Origin: Leptofilum sp965223525
GTDB lineage: Bacteria; Chloroflexota; Anaerolineae; Promineifilales; Promineifilaceae
Length of the DNA stretch: 64,000 nt
Assembly (NCBI RefSeq): GCF_965223525.1
Contig: NZ_OZ245005.1
Coordinates: forward strand, 2,232,001 to 2,296,000
Direction: 5' to 3'
The notes below the pieces were generated by a model. It was given only the letters and a program-made list of their open reading frames with translations. It ran no database searches and was not told where the DNA came from. Every line of letters starts with the position of its first letter. Within the stretch, counting starts at the first letter, position 1. Shown here piece after piece: positions 61,003 to 64,000 of this stretch. Position numbers and translations under genes: made by a program.

Positions 61003-61680
61003 TTATTTTTTCCTGGGAATTTCGCCCAAAATGGCAAATCCCATTGCTTCTGCTTCCTGGCGGCTGCGAATGGTGGGGTCTACATATTCCACCAGCAACG
61101 CTAGCCCCAGCCCTGCGGCAAGGCCAATGGCCAGCCTTAGTGGAAGATCTAGCAGGCTGCGTAAACTGCGTGACACAGGGGTGACGACGGGTTCATCGAG
61201 CAGGGTGAGCACGGCCGTTTCTCCACCAAGTTGGGGCAAAGCATCTGCATTTTGCTCACGCAGCACCGTGATGGCGGCATTCATAATGTGCGCCAGCGTT
61301 TCCGCATCGCCATGTTGAACAGAAAGCTGGAGCTTGCTGCGAACATTTTCTGCCACTACGCTAAAGCTGTGTGGTGGAACCTCTAGACCTTCTTCGGCTA
61401 GCTGGGTGGACACGGCCGTCTTAAAACTGCCACTCACCGCCCAATCTGTCAGCCCATTGACGACGTATTCTGAACCAAGCCAATTGTAGTACCGTTCTTC
61501 ATCTTCCAAATCCGCGCTAGATGTGGGCGGTTGGGCAACGATGAAGTTCACCCCGACATTGAACCCCGGCGCAGGTGGCGGCTGGTAGGTAACAATACTA
61601 AATAGCCCCACCACCAACGGCGGAATCAGCACCAGCAGCCATCGCCGCCTAAAAATTGCAAAAAACGTTCGTAATTCCAT
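61003..61680 (-). CDS. Second Wzz-type chain-length determinant protein
   Basis: 225 residues; ATG after AGAGGTC. N-terminal ELRTFFAIFRRRWLLVLIPP helix, periplasmic part with SADLEDEERYYNWLGSEYV, and a C-terminal helix (LRLAIGLAAGLGLALLVEYV) followed by DPTIRSRQEAEAMGFAILGEIP, the usual co-polymerase tail. It differs clearly from the downstream Wzz, so the pair may form a mixed complex with the single kinase. It starts 10 bases after the GT4 gene stop. Confidence 0.85.
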   Translation of the reverse strand: MELRTFFAIFRRRWLLVLIPPLVVGLFSIVTYQPPPAPGFNVGVNFIVAQPPTSSADLEDEERYYNWLGSEYVVNGLTDWAVSGSFKTAVSTQLAEEGLEVPPHSFSVVAENVRSKLQLSVQHGDAETLAHIMNAAITVLREQNADALPQLGGETAVLTLLDEPVVTPVSRSLRSLLDLPLRLAIGLAAGLGLALLVEYVDPTIRSRQEAEAMGFAILGEIPRKK

Positions 61681-61690
61681 AAAAAGACCT

Positions 61691-62794
61691 CTACTTGCTC
61701 TGTGGTGATGTGGAGGCCATCTTCTCTGTCACCAAAGCCTGAATTTGGGCTTTGAAATGCGTCACATCGAACTGCTCGGCGTGTTGGCGAATGCGCTGCG
61801 GATTTACGCTATCTGCGTCAAAATTCTCAACCACATGGATGATAGCAGCAACCGATTGCTCTGCAAACAAAGTGCCGGTAACCCCTTCGACGACGGTTTC
61901 CAGGGTACCACCAGCCGCATAGGCAATCACTGGTCTTCCCGCCGCCATTGCCTGGATGGGCGCAATGCCAAAATCCTCTTCACCGGGGAACATGAAGGCA
62001 CGGCATTTGGCCAGCAGCGACGGTAGTTCATCATCCGGCACGTAGCCCAAAAATTGGATCGTGGGGCCAGCTAGTGCTTCCAGCCGCTCTCTGTCTCGCC
62101 CCGTGCCGGCAATGCGAAGCGGCCGTTTCATTTTGTTAAACGCCTCAATTAGCAAATCTATGCGCCGGTACGGAACCAATCGCCCCACCAGCAAATAATA
62201 ATCCTCAACATCGCTGCAAGGCGCAAAGCGGGCCGCGTCCACCGGCGGGTAGATAATATCGGATTCTCGCCGATACACTTTTGCGATTCGCCGACGGACT
62301 TCCTGCGAAATTGCCACGAAATGGTCCACGCGATCCGCCGCCAGCCGATCCCATTGGCGCAGCCTGGTTAAAAATGGGGGCAGGATAGCTCGCGTTATCC
62401 TGCCAAGTTGCTCCTGTTCAGCATACTGTTGGTAACGCCACACGTACCGCGTGGGCGTGAGACAATAACAGATATGCACCGTCTCTGGCCCGGTGATGAC
62501 GCCATGACAAAAGCCACTCTTGTTGCTGATCACCAAATCGAAACCGCGCAAATCATGCTGCTCAAAAGAATATGGGTAGAGGGGGAAATAAAGCTGCTGC
62601 TTGCGGTGAGAGAAGGGCAGCTTGTTGATGAAATTGGTGCGAATGTCCCAATTTTGCCAATGGGTGGGCATTCGGTCGGGGGCATAAAGCGAGGTGTAGA
62701 TGGGCGCGTCTGGAAACATAGCTACCAATGCTTCCAGCACATCTTCTGCCCCCCCGATTTGATTCATCCAATCATGAACCAGCGCGACCTTCAT
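61691..62794 (-). CDS. Glycosyltransferase family 4
   Basis: 367 residues. GT-B fold with KVALVHDWMNQIGGAEDVLE at the start and the donor-binding half showing YLLVGRLVPYRRIDLLIEAF, RIAGTGRDRERLE and FPGEEDFGIAPIQAMAAGRPVIAY (the EX7E-like motif, about 272-290). It resembles WbaZ/mannosyltransferases that act in the cytoplasm on lipid-linked glycans. It starts two bases after the PspA stop, so it is probably co-transcribed with PspA; it begins the polysaccharide unit (GT4, Wzz, Wzz, CpsD). Confidence 0.9.
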   Translation of the reverse strand: MKVALVHDWMNQIGGAEDVLEALVAMFPDAPIYTSLYAPDRMPTHWQNWDIRTNFINKLPFSHRKQQLYFPLYPYSFEQHDLRGFDLVISNKSGFCHGVITGPETVHICYCLTPTRYVWRYQQYAEQEQLGRITRAILPPFLTRLRQWDRLAADRVDHFVAISQEVRRRIAKVYRRESDIIYPPVDAARFAPCSDVEDYYLLVGRLVPYRRIDLLIEAFNKMKRPLRIAGTGRDRERLEALAGPTIQFLGYVPDDELPSLLAKCRAFMFPGEEDFGIAPIQAMAAGRPVIAYAAGGTLETVVEGVTGTLFAEQSVAAIIHVVENFDADSVNPQRIRQHAEQFDVTHFKAQIQALVTEKMASTSPQSK

Positions 62795-62796
62795 GT

Positions 62797-63471
62797 TTAG
62801 ATGCCTAAACGGTTCATGCGCTCGGCTAGCGCGGCTTCAACTTCCAGGCTTTGCATGGCATCGTTTAGCTGGTTGTCCAAGCTGCTGGCTTGCACTTCCC
62901 AGGCGGCATCGGCATGATCCAGGCGGCTGCGGATGTTTTCGGCGGCAGTGGCGACTTCGCTATCTCCCTGGCTCATCAATGAATCCAGCGAGCGCATTGC
63001 TTTGGCCGAGATTTCTTTTGATTTGGCTAACTGTAGCAAAAATCCCAGCTCCTGGCGCTCTTGCTTGGCAATGGCTAGTCGTCCTTCCAGCTTTACCTTC
63101 ACGTCGTCCAGCTTTTCTAGCGCAGAAATCTGTTTTTCTAGAGAGGCATCGTAGGTTTTTATCAGTTCCATGGCCGACATGAACTGTTTTTGTGTCACCA
63201 TAGCTTCGGTGCGCTTGCCCTGGCGCAAAAAATTGTCAATTGCAATGTCGAATTTGGCGGCTTCATCGGCCAGTTTTTCTCGGCGGCGGCGGGACGTTTT
63301 CACCTGGGCAAACATGGGGGCAATGGTTTGTTTAAACTCTTCCAGTTCGCGTTCTGCCTGGCGAATGTATTCGTCGTAGACGGCAAGGTCGCTTTTTTGC
63401 AGGGCTTTGTCGGCTGCTTCGTGCAGTTTTGCCCGAAATAAGGTTCTGAATTTTTGTAGTAGTGAGGCCAT
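62797..63471 (-). CDS. pspA: PspA/IM30 family membrane-stress protein
   Basis: 224 residues, almost all coiled coil. Typical start SLLQKFRTLFRAKLHEAADKA, the amphipathic membrane-binding helix, then long heptads to a C-terminal end LAERMNRLGI. ESCRT-III-like protein that binds and repairs damaged membranes. The ATG lies seven bases after a perfect TATAAT, so the mRNA is leaderless. Unlike the usual arrangement, pspC is upstream behind its own terminator. Confidence 0.92.
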   Translation of the reverse strand: MASLLQKFRTLFRAKLHEAADKALQKSDLAVYDEYIRQAERELEEFKQTIAPMFAQVKTSRRRREKLADEAAKFDIAIDNFLRQGKRTEAMVTQKQFMSAMELIKTYDASLEKQISALEKLDDVKVKLEGRLAIAKQERQELGFLLQLAKSKEISAKAMRSLDSLMSQGDSEVATAAENIRSRLDHADAAWEVQASSLDNQLNDAMQSLEVEAALAERMNRLGI

Positions 63472-63478
63472 GCCGAGG

Positions 63479-63484
63479 ATTATA
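63479..63484 (-). promoter_or_regulatory. -10 box (TATAAT) for leaderless pspA
   Basis: Perfect TATAAT on the minus strand, seven bases before the pspA ATG at 63471. Confidence 0.6.
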
Positions 63485-63506
63485 CTGAGTTAGGAGAGGG
63501 AGAGGC

Positions 63507-63551
63507 AAAAAAACGGCCGTTTCCCATGAATATTGGTGGAAACGGCCGTTT
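63507..63551 (-). terminator. Terminator built from two ACGGCCGT copies
   Basis: AAACGGCCGTTTCC and GGAAACGGCCGTTT form a perfect 14-bp stem with a 13-base loop; on the minus strand it is followed by seven T. It ends the pspC transcript just before the pspA promoter. Confidence 0.8.
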
Positions 63552-63605
63552 TCGAGGGTTGTCCGGTGTCAGGAGATGAAATTACCAGACGGACTCAGCT
63601 AGTAG

Positions 63606-63845
63606 CTAGTTGATGACGATTTCTTCCTCGTCAAAAGCGTTTGCTTTGGCAACTGGCTCTCCATCAGTGGGCATCAGAACCCACAAAATCAGGTAAGCCA
63701 GAACACCATGCCCGCCACCCAGCGCCAGCAAAACAAATACCAGGCGCACAATAACGGGGTCAATGTTTAGGTAGTTGGCGATACCGCTGCACACACCACC
63801 AATCATCTCATCATGGGAATTGCGAACTAATCGTTTGTCACTCAT
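63606..63845 (-). CDS. pspC: PspC domain-containing protein
   Basis: 79 residues from the ATG at 63845, which has GGAGG upstream. The PspC fold is complete: KRLVRNSHDEMIGGVCSGIANYL, NIDPVIVRLVFVLLALGGG (membrane helix) and LAYLILWVLMP, then a short acidic tail. It senses or transmits envelope stress and commonly pairs with PspA or with LiaF-like membrane proteins. The gene upstream at the window edge looks like such a protein. Confidence 0.92.
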   Translation of the reverse strand: MSDKRLVRNSHDEMIGGVCSGIANYLNIDPVIVRLVFVLLALGGGHGVLAYLILWVLMPTDGEPVAKANAFDEEEIVIN

Positions 63846-63918
63846 TTCTAAATACCTCCACACAGTTGTGTTTATTAACAAAATTGTTTGAAAACTCTAT
63901 GCACATCATTACGTGGAA

Positions 63919-64000
63919 CTATTCAAAAGGTTTCAGGTCACTTTTTTTCGTTGCGCGTCGGGGAAGCAGTTGCCATAGTCCCAGCCCAATGAGCAATAGT
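63919..64000 (-). CDS. C-terminal end of a membrane protein, probably DUF5668/LiaF-like (runs off the right edge)
   Basis: Only 27 codons are present, ending in TAG at 63919-63921. The peptide LLLIGLGLWQLLPRR, then a polar tail ending LKPFE, matches the hydrophobic end of LiaI/LiaF-type transmembrane domains (WPLLLIGLGLWLLLRR pattern). Such genes often precede pspC. The assignment rests on a very short segment. Confidence 0.45.
   Translation of the reverse strand, partial: LLLIGLGLWQLLPRRATKKSDLKPFE

Overview
The window reads like a chromosomal segment of an uncultured-type Chloroflexota bacterium (Anaerolineae/Ardenticatenia-like). Pointers are lipoproteins with long Thr/Pro linkers, many GT39/GT87/DUF2079 membrane glycosyltransferases, a MoxR-DUF58-DUF4129 envelope cluster, PspA/PspC, a baeRF-type protein, medium GC, and intergenic gaps full of short palindromic repeats. 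The taxonomic call is inference from gene style, not from a marker tree.

Layout. 1-8.1 kb: 5' part of gyrB, a surface beta-helix protein and a large membrane-anchored pullulanase, all on the minus strand. 8.3-12.5 kb (plus): a tightly overlapping operon of an Mrr-like nuclease, methyltransferase, nucleotidyltransferase and histidine phosphatase, then an M20 dipeptidase. 12.6-17.8 kb (minus): frameshifted sugar-dehydrogenase-like lipoprotein, phosphohexomutase, glycerate 2-kinase and a solute-binding lipoprotein. 17.8-19.7 kb (plus): an ABC-F ATPase preceded by a short ORF and a terminator (candidate attenuator). 20-32.9 kb: RDD, SpoIIM, PhyH dioxygenase, an atypical flavin oxidoreductase, then DUF58, P450, MoxR, DUF4350, DUF4129 and two paralogous membrane proteins. 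33-43.7 kb: UDG, baeRF protein, HtrA protease, gamma-glutamylcyclotransferase, tRNA-Arg(CCU), GNAT, PriA, acyl-CoA dehydrogenase, YggT and YggS. 43.8-48 kb: two surface lipoproteins, a degenerate histidine kinase and Dtd. 48-62.8 kb (minus): an envelope polysaccharide region with seven membrane glycosyltransferase-type genes, a CpsD-type kinase, two Wzz proteins and a GT4. 62.8-64 kb: PspA, PspC and the end of a DUF5668-like gene.

Three signals run across the whole window. First, the palindrome ACGGCCGT occurs about 115 times by hand count where about one is expected, inside and outside genes, like the cyanobacterial HIP1 octamer. Second, several genes start 6-7 bases after a TANNNT box (leaderless mRNAs), including two very short ORFs placed upstream of larger genes. 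Third, more than a dozen different palindromic repeat families fill the gaps, often touch stop codons, and in at least two cases lie in frame inside proteins. Two genes are broken only by single-base losses in homopolymers, so assembly error must be considered.
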